From Reinekea marina (GTDB lineage Bacteria; Pseudomonadota; Gammaproteobacteria; Pseudomonadales; Natronospirillaceae): DNA of 64,000 bases. The translations under genes and the position numbers were made by a program. The notes beneath the pieces were generated by a model that did no database searches, was not told where the DNA came from, and saw only the letters and a program-made list of their open reading frames with translations. Below are positions 53,663-62,762 of this stretch, piece after piece (position 1 is the first letter of the stretch; each line of letters starts with the position of its first letter). Location: the NCBI RefSeq assembly GCF_030409715.1, contig NZ_JAUFQI010000001.1, positions 1,611,001 to 1,675,000 on the forward strand, given 5' to 3'.

Positions 53663-55345
53663 ATGACTGAATCTTTTGCTGACCTCTTTGAAGAAAGCTT
53701 ATTAACGATCGAAATGGAGCCAGGCTCTATTGTTACCGGTGTTGTTGTAGACATCGATTCTGACTGGGTTACTGTTCACGCAGGCCTTAAGTCTGAAGGC
53801 GTTATCCCACGCGTTCAATTTTTAAACGAAGCGGGCGAAATTGAAGTCGCTCTTGGCGACGAAGTTAAAGTTGCACTTGAAGCGGTTGAAGACGGCTTTG
53901 GTGATACTAAGCTTTCTCGTGAAAAAGCGAAGCGTGCTGAAGCTTGGTCTGAGCTTGAAGAAGCTTACGAAGCAAAAGAAGTAGTAACTGGTATCATTAA
54001 CGGCAAGGTTAAGGGTGGTTTCACCGTTGACGTTAAGTCTGTTCGTGCATTCCTACCGGGTTCTTTGGTTGATATCCGTCCAGTGCGTGACACTTTGCAC
54101 TTGGAAGGTAAAGAACTTGAATTTAAAGTTATTAAACTTGATCAACGTCGTAACAACGTAGTTGTATCTCGTCGTGCTGTTCTTGAAGCAAGCAACAGTG
54201 CAGAGCGTGAAGAATTACTAGAAAACCTACAAGAAGGTCAAGAAGTTAAGGGTATCGTTAAGAACCTAACCGATTACGGTGCTTTCGTTGACCTAGGTGG
54301 CGTAGACGGCCTATTGCACATCACTGACATGGCTTGGAAGCGCATTAAGCACCCAAGTGAAATTGTTCAGGTTGGCGATGAAATCGACGTTAAAGTATTG
54401 AAGTTCGATCGTGAGCGTAACCGTGTTTCTCTAGGTCTTAAGCAGCTAGGTGAAGATCCTTGGGTAGAAATCAAAGCTCGTTACCCAGAAGACGCTGTTG
54501 TAACAGCTCGTGTAACAAACCTAACTGATTACGGTTGTTTCGCAGAGTTAGAAGAAGGCGTTGAAGGTTTGGTTCACGTATCTGAAATGGATTGGACCAA
54601 CAAGAACATTCACCCATCTAAAGTTGTTCAAGTTGGCGACGAGATTGAAGTGATGGTTCTTGATATCGACGAAGAGCGTCGTCGTATCTCTCTAGGTATT
54701 AAGCAAACTGTTGTTAACCCTTGGGAAGATTTCGGTAACCGTTTCAACAAGAACGACAAAGTATCTGGTAAGATCAAGTCTATCACTGACTTCGGTATCT
54801 TCATCGGTCTTGAAGGCGGCATCGACGGTTTGGTTCACCTTTCTGACATCAGCTGGAACGAGTCTGGTGAAGAAGCGGTACGTAAGTACAAGAAAGGCGA
54901 AGAGTTGGAAACAACGATCCTTTCTATCGATCCAGAGCGTGAGCGTATCTCTCTAGGCATCAAGCAGTTAGATATGGACCCATTCGCAGCGTACGCAGCT
55001 GAAAATGACAAAGGCACCATCGTTAAAGGTATTGTTAAAGAAGTAAGCGCTAAAGCAGCGATCATTACTTTAGAAGAAGATATCGAAGGAACGTTGAAGG
55101 CTTCTGAAATTTCACGTGATAAAGTTGAAGATGCAAGCAACGTATTAAACGAAGGTGATGAAGTTGAAGCTAAGATCGTTAGCATCGACCGTAAGAACCG
55201 CGTAATCAGCTTGTCTATCAAAGCGAAAGACGTTGAAGAAGAGAAGAGCGCTGTTAAAGAGTTGAAAGACAAAGCTGTTGAAGCTGCAGGTCCAACAACT
55301 ATTGGTGATCTGATCAAAGCTAAACTAGAAGAAGGCAGCAACTAA
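53663..55345 (+). CDS. rpsA: 30S ribosomal protein S1
   Basis: A 560-residue protein with six S1 (OB-fold) repeats of about 70–85 residues; motifs such as [25 protein letters not shown] and [26 protein letters not shown] recur. The first two repeats are the ribosome-binding type and the rest the RNA-binding type. Length equals the gammaproteobacterial norm (557–560). Codon use is strongly biased, as expected for a highly expressed gene. No strong Shine–Dalgarno sequence precedes the start, as is usual for rpsA. Confidence 0.97.
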   Translation: MTESFADLFEESLLTIEMEPGSIVTGVVVDIDSDWVTVHAGLKSEGVIPRVQFLNEAGEIEVALGDEVKVALEAVEDGFGDTKLSREKAKRAEAWSELEEAYEAKEVVTGIINGKVKGGFTVDVKSVRAFLPGSLVDIRPVRDTLHLEGKELEFKVIKLDQRRNNVVVSRRAVLEASNSAEREELLENLQEGQEVKGIVKNLTDYGAFVDLGGVDGLLHITDMAWKRIKHPSEIVQVGDEIDVKVLKFDRERNRVSLGLKQLGEDPWVEIKARYPEDAVVTARVTNLTDYGCFAELEEGVEGLVHVSEMDWTNKNIHPSKVVQVGDEIEVMVLDIDEERRRISLGIKQTVVNPWEDFGNRFNKNDKVSGKIKSITDFGIFIGLEGGIDGLVHLSDISWNESGEEAVRKYKKGEELETTILSIDPERERISLGIKQLDMDPFAAYAAENDKGTIVKGIVKEVSAKAAIITLEEDIEGTLKASEISRDKVEDASNVLNEGDEVEAKIVSIDRKNRVISLSIKAKDVEEEKSAVKELKDKAVEAAGPTTIGDLIKAKLEEGSN

Positions 55346-55363
55346 GTTAGTTGTTCTTTCTTG

Positions 55364-55390
55364 AAAAAGCCGGCTTCTGCCGGCTTTTTT
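55364..55390 (+). terminator. Terminator of rpsA
   Basis: AAAAAGCCGGC-ttct-GCCGGCTTTTTT, a strong GC stem with T-run, about 20 bp after the stop. Confidence 0.95.
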
Positions 55391-55393
55391 GTG

Positions 55394-55433
55394 CGTAGCG
55401 TTTAGCGCGGAGCGCTAAGCGCTAAGCGCTAAG
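55394..55433. repeat. Heptad-like repeat AGCGCTA array
   Basis: A 40-bp stretch built from GCGCTAA/GCGTTTA units: AGCGCTAAGCGCTAAGCGCT is nearly self-complementary. It lies just after the rpsA terminator. Similar GCGC-rich short repeats occur between genes in many marine Gammaproteobacteria; function unknown. Confidence 0.6.
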
Positions 55434-55526
55434 AACGGATACTCTTCGAGAATCCGCGAGTTTCAAGCTTCAAGTTTCAAGTCTCAAGAAAGTTCAAAAG
55501 ATTTAAAAGCCGGTCTTTGGGGGCTT

Positions 55527-55740
55527 ACTTGTAGCTTCCTCCACATCTTCAAATTACATTTAAACCTAAAGGCCCAAGGTAGGCGGTGTTTTGGGTTTCG
55601 CTTGCAGCTTGAAGCTCAAAACTTGCAGCTTCCCCCAAGCCTACAATTAAATTTAAACTTAATGCTCCAAAGTAGACTGTGTTTCTGGGTTTACTTGCAG
55701 CTTGCAGCTCAAAACTTGCAGCTTCTTCCAAAAACCCAAA
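55527..55740. repeat. Two and a quarter tandem units of about 94 bp
   Basis: Units start at 55527, 55621 and 55714, each with ACTTG(C/T)AGCTTC; the first two, 94 and 93 bp, are clearly homologous but diverged (…ATTTAAAC(C/T)TAA… and …GTGTTTTGGGTTT/GTGTTTCTGGGTTT). The internal CTTGCAGCTTGAAGCTC motif recurs inside the units, and related AAGCTTCAAGTTTCAAG words precede the array. A 60-residue frame across it is a by-product. This fills the rpsA–ihfB gap. Confidence 0.75.
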
Positions 55741-55833
55741 AAACCGTTTAAAAATAAATACTTGTGTTATTTTGCTAGCTGAATTAGGCTAAATATTAAT
55801 CGCTTCGATATGAGGGTCGGGGAGGGTATGACA

Positions 55834-56124
55834 GTGACAAAATCAGAGCTGATTGAGCGTATTGTCGAACGCCAAAATCAGTTATCCGTTAGGGATGTTG
55901 AACTCGCCATTAAAACAATGTTAGATCATATGGCTCAAAGCCTATCTGAAGGTGAGCGTATTGAAATACGTGGCTTTGGAAGCTTTTCATTGCATTATCG
56001 GTCTGCTCGTGTGGGTCGTAACCCGAAAACGGGAGAATCGGTTGAGTTAGAAGGTAAGTACGTACCACACTTTAAACCGGGTAAAGAGTTGAGAGAGTCG
56101 GTTAACGATTGCCTCGAAGGTTAG
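55834..56124 (+). CDS. ihfB: Integration host factor subunit beta
   Basis: A 96-residue HU/IHF-family DNA-bending protein. [29 protein letters not shown] forms the dimerisation helices; [27 protein letters not shown] is the signature with the beta-arm and its tip Pro. The GTG at 55834 gives [10 protein letters not shown], the exact family start, eight bases after GGAGG. The ATG at 55828 is only two bases from that site and is less likely. Downstream of rpsA as in other Gammaproteobacteria. Confidence 0.92.
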   Translation: MTKSELIERIVERQNQLSVRDVELAIKTMLDHMAQSLSEGERIEIRGFGSFSLHYRSARVGRNPKTGESVELEGKYVPHFKPGKELRESVNDCLEG

Positions 56125-56154
56125 TTAACGTCACGCAACGTATAAGGATACTTT

Positions 56155-56349
56155 GTGCGTTTAGTTAAAATTTTGCTGGTTCTGGTGCTTCTTGTGCTGG
56201 GCTGGATAGTGGGTTGGTCAAATAATGCCAATACAACATTGGCGTTTCTCAATGCACAAACTCCCAGTTTGCCTCTGTTTGTCTGGTTGTTCTTAAGTAT
56301 ATTTGTGGGCTTTATAATCGGGCTTTTGGCTAGTCGGTTATTCCGATAA
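56155..56349 (+). CDS. lapA: Lipopolysaccharide assembly protein A
   Basis: A 64-residue membrane protein (DUF1049/YciS type) with two spans, about residues 3–21 and 40–60, and the SNNANTTLAFLNAQTPSLPLF segment between them. It starts with GTG. LapA works with LapB in the turnover of LpxC and in LPS assembly at the inner membrane. The lapB start follows 14 bp after the stop. Confidence 0.85.
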   Translation: MRLVKILLVLVLLVLGWIVGWSNNANTTLAFLNAQTPSLPLFVWLFLSIFVGFIIGLLASRLFR

Positions 56350-56363
56350 AAGGTCAGGTGCTG

Positions 56364-57476
56364 ATGAACCTCGTAACCTATATTTCTAAGTACCTTCCCG
56401 CTTCTTTGCGCTCTAAGCGCTTTCTGCTTGATCAAAAACATTTTGATTTAACATCCTTTAAAGGCGATGTTAGCGAGTGGATGCAAAAATACCCTGTCAG
56501 CGAAGAAAATGCTGAGATTCACTTGGCCTTAGCCGAGCTATTCCGTCGCCGAGGTGAGTTTGATAAAGCCGTAGCGGTGCACGAAGCAATAGCGAGTGCT
56601 AACTTAGCGGGTTATAAAGAGGAAGAGCTTCTGCTCGAAATGGCACAAGACTATTATGCCGCTGGTATCTTAGGTCATGCTGAAGTTTTGCTCGAAAAAG
56701 TACTTCAAACCGCTGGAGAAGAGCACTCTAAGATTGCGTTTCGATTATGGCTCTCAATTCTAGAGCGGGAGCAAGAATGGGGGAAAGCCATTGCATTGGT
56801 TGAGCAGTTTGGACAACCTGGTTCAGGTGGTATTCGCTTAGTAAACCTCTATTGTGAATATGCGCTAGAGCTAAAAAGACAAGGTGATGTTGCCCAGCTG
56901 GCAAAAGTGCTTAAAAAGGCTCGTAGATTGACGCTGGGCGTACGCGCAAGCCTCATGTCGGCTGAATTAGCTACCGCTCAGAATCGTCTCAAAGAAAGCA
57001 TTAAGTTTTATCGTGATGTGCTGATCAGAGACCCGCTAAGAAGTGATATTGTTTTGCCGGCACTTAAACATTTGTCACACATGACAAAATCTCAAGAAGC
57101 CTTGTCAGACTTCTTAAAGGGTTTGTATCAAACTCAGCCCTCAGTCCGAATTTTAGAAGCGTTGATTGAATTAAATATAGATATGTCGGCCCATTATTGG
57201 GCGGCTGAAATAGAGCACCATGCAAAACAAGGGCGCTCTAAAAAAGTTTTTGATCATTGGCTTGATGGCGTCGGGTCAATTGAGAATGAGGCCAAGTTCG
57301 TCATTGGTGAGTTAGTCCATTCCAGAAGCCTAGTACGATTTGATCGCCAGAAGTGCTATCAATGCGGCTTCCAAACGGACCAGTTAATTTGGCAATGTCC
57401 ACAATGCGATGGCTGGGAAACACTGTACTCAAGGTATGAGCTAAAAATTTCAAGGCAAACTTCAAAACAACGGTAA
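56364..57476 (+). CDS. lapB: Lipopolysaccharide assembly protein B
   Basis: A TPR-repeat protein (YciM) of about 370 residues. TPR helices cover about residues 50–290 (ENAEIHLALAELFRRRGEFDKAV is typical). The C-terminal rubredoxin-like metal knuckle is KCYQCGFQ…WQCPQCDGW, with four cysteines. The N-terminus is not strongly hydrophobic in this protein (YISKYLPASLRSKRFLLDQ), so the usual N-terminal anchor is weak or absent. LapB adapts LpxC to FtsH for degradation. The ATG at 56364 is preferred over a GTG two codons upstream. Confidence 0.9.
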   Translation: MNLVTYISKYLPASLRSKRFLLDQKHFDLTSFKGDVSEWMQKYPVSEENAEIHLALAELFRRRGEFDKAVAVHEAIASANLAGYKEEELLLEMAQDYYAAGILGHAEVLLEKVLQTAGEEHSKIAFRLWLSILEREQEWGKAIALVEQFGQPGSGGIRLVNLYCEYALELKRQGDVAQLAKVLKKARRLTLGVRASLMSAELATAQNRLKESIKFYRDVLIRDPLRSDIVLPALKHLSHMTKSQEALSDFLKGLYQTQPSVRILEALIELNIDMSAHYWAAEIEHHAKQGRSKKVFDHWLDGVGSIENEAKFVIGELVHSRSLVRFDRQKCYQCGFQTDQLIWQCPQCDGWETLYSRYELKISRQTSKQR

Positions 57477-57554
57477 TTTGTTGATTTTTAACAAAAAAAT
57501 GTTGCATTGACGAAATTTCGATGTATTATAGCGCTCGTTCTTGAAGCACACAGT

Positions 57555-57630
57555 GTCCCGTTCGTCTAGTGGCCTAGGACACCGCCCTTTCACGGCGGTA
57601 ACAGGGGTTCGAGTCCCCTACGGGATGCCA
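57555..57630 (+). tRNA. tRNA-Glu (TTC)
   Basis: A 76-base cloverleaf. Acceptor GTCCCGT/ACGGGAT (one G–U), anticodon stem CCGCC/GGCGG with loop CTTTCAC and anticodon TTC, T-arm with GGTTCGAGTCC, encoded GCCA end. First of a tRNA-Glu–tRNA-Gly pair. Confidence 0.96.
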
Positions 57631-57702
57631 CTTAAACTTGGTTTTCTAAGTTTAGAAATGTATTAAAGAACACGAGTCGTAAGTGAAAGTAGCGATTCAA
57701 AT

Positions 57703-57777
57703 GCGGGAATAGCTCAGTGGTAGAGCACAACCTTGCCAAGGTTGGGGTCGGGAGTTCGAGCCTCCTTTCCCGCTCCA
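57703..57777 (+). tRNA. tRNA-Gly (GCC)
   Basis: A 75-base cloverleaf. Acceptor GCGGGAA/TTCCCGC, anticodon stem CAACC/GGTTG with loop TTGCCAA and anticodon GCC, T-arm GAGTTCGAGCCTC, encoded TCCA end. Its last 20 bases recur three more times downstream. Confidence 0.96.
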
Positions 57778-58129
57778 AATTCTTAAAAGAAGCTAATCAG
57801 AAATGATTGGCTTTTTTTCGTTCCGACCCCAAGGAGTCAGGATCGAGCGTCGACCGGTTGAGCCTCATTTCCCGCTCCAAATTCTTAAAAGAAGCTAATC
57901 AGAAATGATTGGCTTTTTTTCGTTCCGACCCCAAGGAGTCAGGATCGAGCGTCGACCGGTTGAGCCTCCTTTCCCGCTCCAAATTCTTAAAAGAAGCTAA
58001 TCAGAAATGGTTGGCTTTTTTTTCGTTCCGACCCCAAGGGGTCAGGATCGAGCGTCGACCGGTTGAGCCTCCTTTCCCGCTCCAAATTCTTAAAAGAAGC
58101 TAATCAGAAATGGTTGGCTTTTTTTCGTC
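57761..58129 (+). repeat. Tandem units of tRNA-Gly 3' end plus terminator (rtT-like)
   Basis: Units begin at 57761 (within the tRNA), 57863, 57965 and 58068, periods 102, 102 and 103. Each begins with the last about 17–20 bases of the tRNA (CCTCCTTTCCCGCTCCA, one copy with A for C). A hairpin AGCTAATCA-gaaa-TGATTGGCT with T-run follows, then a spacer CGTTCCGACCCC…GGTTGAG that recalls the tRNA T-arm. The fourth copy ends in its terminator at about 58129. This is the second such array in the window, with a sequence unrelated to the tRNA-Val one. A 64-residue frame across it is a by-product. Confidence 0.9.
57791..57818 (+). terminator. Terminator of the tRNA-Glu/tRNA-Gly operon, first of four
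   Basis: AGCTAATCA-gaaa-TGATTGGCT then TTTTTT. The same hairpin closes each of the four repeat units; the stem changes to TGGTTGGCT in the last two. Confidence 0.85.
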
Positions 58130-58193
58130 AATTAATTGTGTATCTGTTTAGATACGTTTAATGCTAGATTTTAGTTTACCTTGTGCATATATA

Positions 58194-58231
58194 AAAAAGG
58201 CTAGCGCAGGAAGTTTCCGAGCTAGCCTTAT
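58194..58231. terminator. Terminator of the lipoprotein gene
   Basis: AAGGCTAGC and GCTAGCCTT form a nine-bp stem around a 15-base loop; on the minus strand TTTTTT follows, so it mainly serves the lipoprotein gene on that strand. Confidence 0.85.
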
Positions 58232-58239
58232 TAGGTAAA

Positions 58240-59511
58240 TTAATTTCTCAAATGTCGAATCACATTGACTCTGCCAGTCGAATTTTCTTTCTGGTATTCA
58301 GTTCCGTCAATTTTAATATAGTACTCAGTAAGTGTTCCTTGAGTGTTGTCGTAAAACATTAACTCATGGTCACTTACAACAGATAAACGCTCACCAGCAT
58401 TCACAGTGGTGCCATTAGATGCATTGAAAAGTTCCAATTTAAGTTCATTTAAGTTAAAGGCCGCAAATTTCGGGGTGCTGTTGTCCGTTGTGCCGCCAAA
58501 TAAACAGAAAAGAGTATTATTGCCAGCAGCGGCCGCTTTCCTTCCACCAGCTGTTTGATTTTCTGAAGCGACTTTTGCAATTGTTTTCGTGTCTTGGTTA
58601 AATTGAAACACGTTGCATTCATCGGTCATTTCATAATTGCCACGTTTAACAGAGTAGCTAGACACTCGGTATTCTTCTGTTGTCCATGGTGAGCTTGTCA
58701 GCGTTAAATTTAATCCGTCACGGTCTAGTTCATAAATATTGTTATCTGTTTGGTTGTAGCCGTGTAATTGACCATTGATTAAGAATGGACGTACGTCTGT
58801 ACTGGCGGCTAGTGTTGTTTGCTCTAACGTTTCTGGGTCTACCCAAATGAAATCACCACCACTCCAGTTTTTACGAAGAATAGTGCCGTCTTTATCGACC
58901 ACCAAATATCCAGCGTAATCGTCGAAGATCTTAGTTACTATAAATGCGCCTTCATTTAACTCAGCTATATGCAGCGATTTAGCATCGGTATGTCTAAAGT
59001 AAAGCTTAGAAGTATCGGCAATATTGCTAAATCGTGTATCGGTGTACCAATACTCATGCTCTGCATCAACCCTGTATTCAATAGGGGTGTTGTTTTCGAT
59101 TAGCGGGTACAGGCTGCCGGTTTTTTTATCGTAGATAAGGGTGTAATTACCAGAGTAATTTTCGGTGCCCACGGTTATGTCAATATTTTCAATATTAATA
59201 GCCGCATAGTTTTGATTAATATCACGAATATCTAAAATTTTAGGTGTATCAATGCTTGTTATCTCTTCGCCATCGCTTGAATAGAATTTTATGTCTGTCG
59301 ATCCATTTGTTAGTGATTTGAATACATAGACAGGTTCGTTTGTGCTACGCAAAGTGCCACGGTTGGTCGAATCGGCTTCAGAAAAGGTTTGAAAACCTTC
59401 GGGTAAGCTTGTCATTGAATATTGTTTGTTTAGGCTTTCAGTATTTGAGTCTTCTGAGTTGCAGCCCATTAATCCAAGGATAATGGCGGTTGCAAAAAGA
59501 GTAGGTTTCAT
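58240..59511 (-). CDS. Large lipoprotein of unknown function
   Basis: Lipoprotein signal MKPTLFATAIILGLMGC with lipobox LMGC (Cys at position 17). The start at 59511 places the signal correctly; the longest frame adds 32 residues upstream that have no role. The mature part (about 407 residues) is beta-rich and Asp/Asn/Thr-rich, with repeated strand-turn units such as YDKKTGSLYPLIE, VVDKDGTILRKNW and WVDPETLEQTTL, suggesting a propeller-like fold. It resembles in size and style the lipoprotein at 20310–21620 but clear homology is not visible by eye. Monocistronic. Confidence 0.7.
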   Translation of the reverse strand: MKPTLFATAIILGLMGCNSEDSNTESLNKQYSMTSLPEGFQTFSEADSTNRGTLRSTNEPVYVFKSLTNGSTDIKFYSSDGEEITSIDTPKILDIRDINQNYAAINIENIDITVGTENYSGNYTLIYDKKTGSLYPLIENNTPIEYRVDAEHEYWYTDTRFSNIADTSKLYFRHTDAKSLHIAELNEGAFIVTKIFDDYAGYLVVDKDGTILRKNWSGGDFIWVDPETLEQTTLAASTDVRPFLINGQLHGYNQTDNNIYELDRDGLNLTLTSSPWTTEEYRVSSYSVKRGNYEMTDECNVFQFNQDTKTIAKVASENQTAGGRKAAAAGNNTLFCLFGGTTDNSTPKFAAFNLNELKLELFNASNGTTVNAGERLSVVSDHELMFYDNTQGTLTEYYIKIDGTEYQKENSTGRVNVIRHLRN

Positions 59512-59676
59512 TTTTATTTTTAGTCCATTTAAAAAGGAGCTTAATATGAATGGTTGAAATAAACATGTCAAATGGCTTATTTGAGTAAAAACCCTCATAA
59601 ATTGCACCCCACTATAATTCCATCCTGAAAAATCGCTAAGATTCTTTATGCTTGATTTATCAAGCTGGAGAAGATT

Positions 59677-60420
59677 ATGAAAAACGTTTTAGTGACTGGC
59701 CTCAATGGTCGGCTAGCACCCTACTTAAAAGAAGCTCTGGAAAGAAAAGAAGTAAATGTAGTCCCATTCGATCGCACAGTTATTAACATTGAAGATCGAA
59801 CAGCTCAAGTGAGGTATTTAAAGAATCACAATATCGATTCTATTTTCCACCTGGCTACGGGCCCAGAAAAATGGGTTGCTATTTTAGCAAGTATAGCGAA
59901 AGAACTAGGCATAGCGTTTCTCTTTACCAGCACTGAAAGCGTGTTTGAGCCTAGTAGCGAAGGACCATTCACTCCAGACAGAAAACCAGACGCAACTAGT
60001 GAGTACGGCTGCTACAAAATAGCTTGCGAAAACTCTGCATTAGAAGCTAACCCAGATACAATCATCGCACGTTTAGGTTGGCAGATGTTCGATACCTTCG
60101 AAGCCGACAACCTGTTAACCCATGTGCGTGATATGCACAATGAGAAGGGCTTCCTTTATGCCAGTACCAAATGGCTCCCTGCTGTTGCTTTCGTCCAGCA
60201 CACTATGCAATGCCTACTAGATATAATGGCCGCCGCTGCTCCGAGTATTTACCACGTAGGAGGCAATGAGAACGAACTGTCGTTTTTCGATATCGTAAAT
60301 TTGATCAATAAAAAGTACGGGATGCAATGGGACATACGTGAAGGTGATGACCCTGCTCGTGATGGCCGAATTGTCGACGAACGAGTGCCTTGTGGTTTGT
60401 TGTCTGAAGTGCTTAAGTAA
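59677..60420 (+). CDS. NAD-dependent epimerase/dehydratase-like protein
   Basis: A 247-residue Rossmann-fold protein of the extended SDR/RmlD type. Residues 3–15 read NVLVTGLNGRLAPY (glycine-rich motif), followed by the DSIFHLATGPEKW strand, SerThr in TSTESVFEP and the catalytic pair in YGCYKIACE (Tyr…Lys). The WLPAVAFVQHTMQCLLDIM segment is RmlD-like. Shorter than typical epimerases (about 290–330). Substrate unknown, presumably a nucleotide sugar. Alone between convergent neighbours. Confidence 0.7.
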   Translation: MKNVLVTGLNGRLAPYLKEALERKEVNVVPFDRTVINIEDRTAQVRYLKNHNIDSIFHLATGPEKWVAILASIAKELGIAFLFTSTESVFEPSSEGPFTPDRKPDATSEYGCYKIACENSALEANPDTIIARLGWQMFDTFEADNLLTHVRDMHNEKGFLYASTKWLPAVAFVQHTMQCLLDIMAAAAPSIYHVGGNENELSFFDIVNLINKKYGMQWDIREGDDPARDGRIVDERVPCGLLSEVLK

Positions 60421-60491
60421 CGAGTGTCTTTAAAAACTCAATGTCAGCACTTGAGCTGCAGTCCTTTGCCAATAAGCTTGTTTTTATGCTT

Positions 60492-61238
60492 TTAATCTAA
60501 ATTTATCTCTCCACTGTTTTGCAGTTTGCTGAACGAGTCTCGTAATTTCTGTAAAACAATGGGGTCTGAATTTAGATTCATGGCTAAGTACATGTCTACG
60601 GTTCGCACCGTAAATACTTTCTCAATGTCAGGGTAGCCAGCTTCTTCTGAAAGTTGATAAGCTTTTTTAACGCCACTGACCCAAACATCGATCAAGTCTT
60701 CGTGTAAGCGCCTAGGGTTTAATGAGTCGTTGGTTAAAGTAGATACGGCAATGCCTTGTGCTTCCAAAATATTGGTGGCTGCATCACCTTGGTATCCGCC
60801 AACTCTTAGATTATTTAAATCACTAATTGAAGAGATGCTTATGTTGCTGCCTTTTTTGGCAAAGAGTGCAAGTTCATATCTGGCAACTGGGCCAATCCAC
60901 TCAAAAAGCGGCTCACGAGCTTCTGTGCGAGAGGTTGAAAACACTCCGTAATTTGGGCGATCTAAAGCACGTTCATAGGAAACCGTCCACTTTCTTAGCT
61001 TCATGCGATAAGGAATTCCGCTATCGGCCATGATCTTCTTAACAATTTCGGTGGCTGTACCACCGATATCTTCCGCCTTGTGCTCATAGTCTCTATTGGT
61101 CAGACTGTAGTTAAACTCTCCATAGTTTTCGGTTAACAAGTTAACCAATGGCAGGTCTCCATTTTCTGAAAAGGTGGTAGACGGCAAAGCGGCTATCCCG
61201 ATAAGCGTAAATGCAATCAAAAGCAATTTTCTGGTCAT
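60492..61238 (-). CDS. Orphan amino-acid-type periplasmic binding protein
   Basis: Family 3 extracellular solute-binding protein, 248 residues, with a Sec signal peptide (about residues 1–25, cleavage near TTFSEN). The core has a GVFSTSRTEAREPLFEWIGPV segment and SDLNNLRVGGYQGDAATNILEAQG, which is the type seen in two-domain binding proteins that are not linked to a transporter. No permease or ATPase gene is nearby, so it may be a chemosensory or signalling receptor partner, or a scavenger. Confidence 0.75.
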   Translation of the reverse strand: MTRKLLLIAFTLIGIAALPSTTFSENGDLPLVNLLTENYGEFNYSLTNRDYEHKAEDIGGTATEIVKKIMADSGIPYRMKLRKWTVSYERALDRPNYGVFSTSRTEAREPLFEWIGPVARYELALFAKKGSNISISSISDLNNLRVGGYQGDAATNILEAQGIAVSTLTNDSLNPRRLHEDLIDVWVSGVKKAYQLSEEAGYPDIEKVFTVRTVDMYLAMNLNSDPIVLQKLRDSFSKLQNSGEINLD

Positions 61239-61509
61239 GGTAAAACCCTATATTGATGGCATTTTTCATTCTAATAGGCTTGTTTAAATTATTTTGAGGC
61301 CATTAGAATTTAAAATGCAGATCTTAGTTTTAAATTAATATATAGGTTTTAGTTGCAAAGACCAACAAGACAGGAAGTAAAATTAGTGGATATTTTGTTG
61401 AATATTTGGTCAATCATTTAAGTAGTTTGAGTATAAAGTTACCGAAGTTGAGCACATAAAACGTTAAATCTTTAGAATTTCGACAAATAAAGCTATAAAT
61501 ATCTTTTAA

Positions 61510-62574
61510 CTACAGTTCAAATTTATAATCATTTTTCAGATTAGATCTATAAAAATGGCTCATATCGGGCGCTTTGGGCAGTCCGAATTCTTTCCATAAC
61601 TTCAATTTGTTGGCTATTTTTTGCCCTTGTTGCTCAAAATTACCGTTCGATTCATATAAGTAATCGCTCGAATACATCTCTGGGTAGCTCAGTCTATTCG
61701 GGAGCAAGGGTACACATCCTGCGGCCACGGCTTCGAGTACCGCAATGCCTTGAAACTCATGAATGGCTGTCGATAACACTATGTCACAGCTCGACAAAAG
61801 TGCGTGATAGTCCGATTCATTTTCTACAAAAGCGCAATGGCTGACAATTGTGCTTTTCCGTTGTAAGCGTTCAAAGTTCTCAGGTTTTGTTCGAAACTCT
61901 TGCCCCGTAATGATGACTTCTATAGATGCATTGGATGCTTCTAGAATATTTACAGTAGCCTCGAGTAGGTCAGGGCATTTATCCCATTCCCATCGGTGGT
62001 TCCAAATAACACGTAAATGATTTGTTGCTCTTACCGTTCTCTGAGTCGGAAATGGTTTAATTGGTACGGGTAGGATAACTGACTTTTTCTTTAACTCATC
62101 GGGCAGCTTTTTAGGGGCTAAATCGGGCATTTTTTTCATTAAGCGCTTCACGCCGTTTAAAAAGGAGTCCTGGTTGTATTGGCTGTTGAACAGTAGTTTG
62201 TTCGCTCTTATCGCGGAATAAATATGAGTAATTTGCCAATCTACGACACTTTGGGGGTTGTTAGCCGCGGGATAGTCGAATTGGTTATCGTGAAAATACA
62301 GTGTGCTCGAGGTATTTCGCAATGCAGGATAAATGCTTTGAATGGTGGCCAAATCGACCGATGCTGTTGCTAAAATAACATCGTATTCTCGGGTCACAAG
62401 CTCAGGGGCTAATTGGCCAATAGATAAAGGATTACCTCGCATGCGCCAAGAAAAATACCTCGGAGGTAAGGCTATCATCGACCAATCAATATGCGTCAAC
62501 TCTTCAATTATAAAGTCAGCCCAGCTCGCTTGGCTTAACGAGTGGTATCCTGAAATAAGTAATCCTTTTCGCAC
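61510..62574 (-). CDS. Glycosyltransferase of the GTDC1/DUF3524 family, probable tRNA-queuosine mannosyltransferase
   Basis: A 354-residue protein with an N-terminal DUF3524-type domain (LLISGYHSLSQASWADFI, then MIALPPRYFSWRMRGNPLSI, then LYFHDNQFDYP) and a GT4-like C-terminal half with HEFQGIAVLEAVAAGCVPLLP (nucleotide-sugar-binding Glu). This layout is that of GTDC1, shown to be the human tRNA-queuosine mannosyltransferase (QTMAN). A bacterial homologue acting on tRNA-Asp queuosine is the natural inference. Monocistronic. Confidence 0.75.
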   Translation of the reverse strand: MRKGLLISGYHSLSQASWADFIIEELTHIDWSMIALPPRYFSWRMRGNPLSIGQLAPELVTREYDVILATASVDLATIQSIYPALRNTSSTLYFHDNQFDYPAANNPQSVVDWQITHIYSAIRANKLLFNSQYNQDSFLNGVKRLMKKMPDLAPKKLPDELKKKSVILPVPIKPFPTQRTVRATNHLRVIWNHRWEWDKCPDLLEATVNILEASNASIEVIITGQEFRTKPENFERLQRKSTIVSHCAFVENESDYHALLSSCDIVLSTAIHEFQGIAVLEAVAAGCVPLLPNRLSYPEMYSSDYLYESNGNFEQQGQKIANKLKLWKEFGLPKAPDMSHFYRSNLKNDYKFEL

Positions 62575-62762
62575 AAACTGCCCTTAGAACGCGTTTCGTT
62601 AACGGTAAGTGTAACCTGTTAACGAACACTTCCCAACCTAGTACCTTTTGAGCGATGAGTGGCTTGATATAGCTGCAACTTTGTTACATTAAAATATTAT
62701 CTTGGTGCTTTTTATCGAGGTATTCTGCAGGAGTCTTATTAATATTTATGTAGGAGTAATGA

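Noticed and set aside
54835..55341. Minus-strand frame of 168 residues within rpsA
   Set aside because: It is antisense to the S1 repeats, is Ser-rich as expected from the complement of biased codons, and has no ribosome site.
55549..55731. Minus-strand frame of 60 residues with repeated peptide words
   Set aside because: It is a translation of the 94-bp tandem repeats, with no start signal or homology.
57909..58103. Reading frame of 64 residues in the tRNA-Gly repeats
   Set aside because: It is generated by the 102-bp repeats and crosses terminator hairpins.
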